7,046 bases of DNA from Actinomycetes bacterium (lineage in GTDB: Bacteria; Actinomycetota; Actinomycetes; Propionibacteriales; Propionibacteriaceae), in NCBI GenBank assembly GCA_009785885.1, contig WQUE01000072.1, forward strand, positions 1 through 7,046. The letters run 5' to 3'. Every line of letters begins with the position of its first letter. The stretch's first letter is position 1. Shown here piece by piece: positions 6,921 to 7,046 of this stretch. The notes below the pieces were generated by a model. That model had not been told where the DNA came from and made no database searches. It saw only the letters and a list, made by a program, of their open reading frames with translations. Made by a program: the position numbers and the translations under genes.

Positions 6921-6926
6921 TATCGT
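6921..6926 (+). promoter_or_regulatory. Putative -10 box (TATCGT) for the tRNA-Leu gene
   Basis: TGCTATCGT (6918-6926) is a TANNNT box with an extended TGN element, placed so that transcription would start near 6933, about 25 bases before the mature tRNA. A matching -35 is not evident. It is the most promoter-like sequence in the 105-bp gap between the small membrane-protein gene and the tRNA. Confidence 0.5.
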
Positions 6927-6957
6927 GATGGGGCGCTTGTCGGGTGCAGGCGAGTGG

Positions 6958-7043
6958 GTCCGGGTGGCGGAATAGGTAGACGCGCTAGCTTGAGGTGCTA
7001 GTGCCCGTTATAGGGCATGGAGGTTCAAGTCCTCTCTCGGACA
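6958..7043 (+). tRNA. tRNA-Leu (anticodon GAG)
   Basis: An 86-base class II tRNA with all arms intact. The acceptor stem is GTCCGGG (6958-6964) with CTCGGAC (7036-7042), seven pairs including one G-T wobble. The D-stem is GCG/CGC (6967-6969 and 6981-6983). The anticodon stem is CTAGC/GCTAG (6985-6989 and 6997-7001) around the loop TTGAGGT, giving anticodon GAG (6992-6994), which reads CUC and CUU. The long variable arm TGCCC/GGGCA (7002-7006 and 7013-7017) is the class II hallmark. The T-arm is GGAGG/CCTCT (7019-7023 and 7031-7035) around TTCAAGT. The discriminator is A7043, as leucine tRNAs need. The next bases are CAC, so the CCA end is not encoded and must be added by the nucleotidyltransferase. 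Confidence 0.97.
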
Positions 7044-7046
7044 CAC

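Noticed and set aside
6600..7001. Plus-strand 133-codon frame over the small membrane gene and into the tRNA
   Set aside because: It runs into the tRNA anticodon region, has no ribosome site, and has Arg/Gly-rich composition.
1..7046. CRISPR array, insertion sequence, prophage genes, riboswitch or toxin-antitoxin module
   Set aside because: No regularly spaced repeats, transposase or integrase motifs, phage structural genes, or long structured leaders were seen. Gaps between genes are all under 150 bases.

Overview
This window is chromosomal DNA from a very GC-rich actinobacterium. Evidence for this is the extreme third-position GC preference, Ala/Arg/Gly-rich proteins, TANNNT-type -10 boxes with poor -35 boxes, a tRNA without an encoded CCA end, and actinobacterial-type versions of every recognisable gene. 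An actinomycete such as a Streptosporangiales or Streptomyces relative is plausible, but the genus cannot be fixed from this sequence.

Layout, left to right: (1) the 3' part of a ComM/YifB-family AAA+ ATPase gene, cut by the left edge; (2) dprA, overlapping it by four bases; (3) a short minus-strand gene of 79 codons that resembles the actinobacterial DUF6191 family, with its stop codon three bases from the dprA stop; (4) a 144-bp divergent promoter region; (5) sbcD and sbcC on the plus strand, overlapping by one base and encoding the Mre11-Rad50-like nuclease; (6) a 60-codon membrane protein gene with its own promoter and strong ribosome binding site; (7) a probable stem-loop terminator; (8) a tRNA-Leu(GAG) gene that ends three bases before the right edge.

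The recognisable proteins all handle DNA. ComM/YifB proteins are hexameric branch-migration helicases in transforming bacteria. DprA binds incoming or damaged single-stranded DNA and loads RecA. SbcCD opens hairpins and processes double-strand ends. The first two form one operon continuing from the left, and sbcDC forms a second. The two small genes have no established function. The window looks like ordinary core chromosome. I see no insertion sequence, prophage, CRISPR array, toxin-antitoxin pair or defence island, and no convincing undescribed system. The points most worth a second look are the small minus-strand gene, the shared -10 sequence of the two small-gene promoters, and the apparently leaderless start of sbcD.
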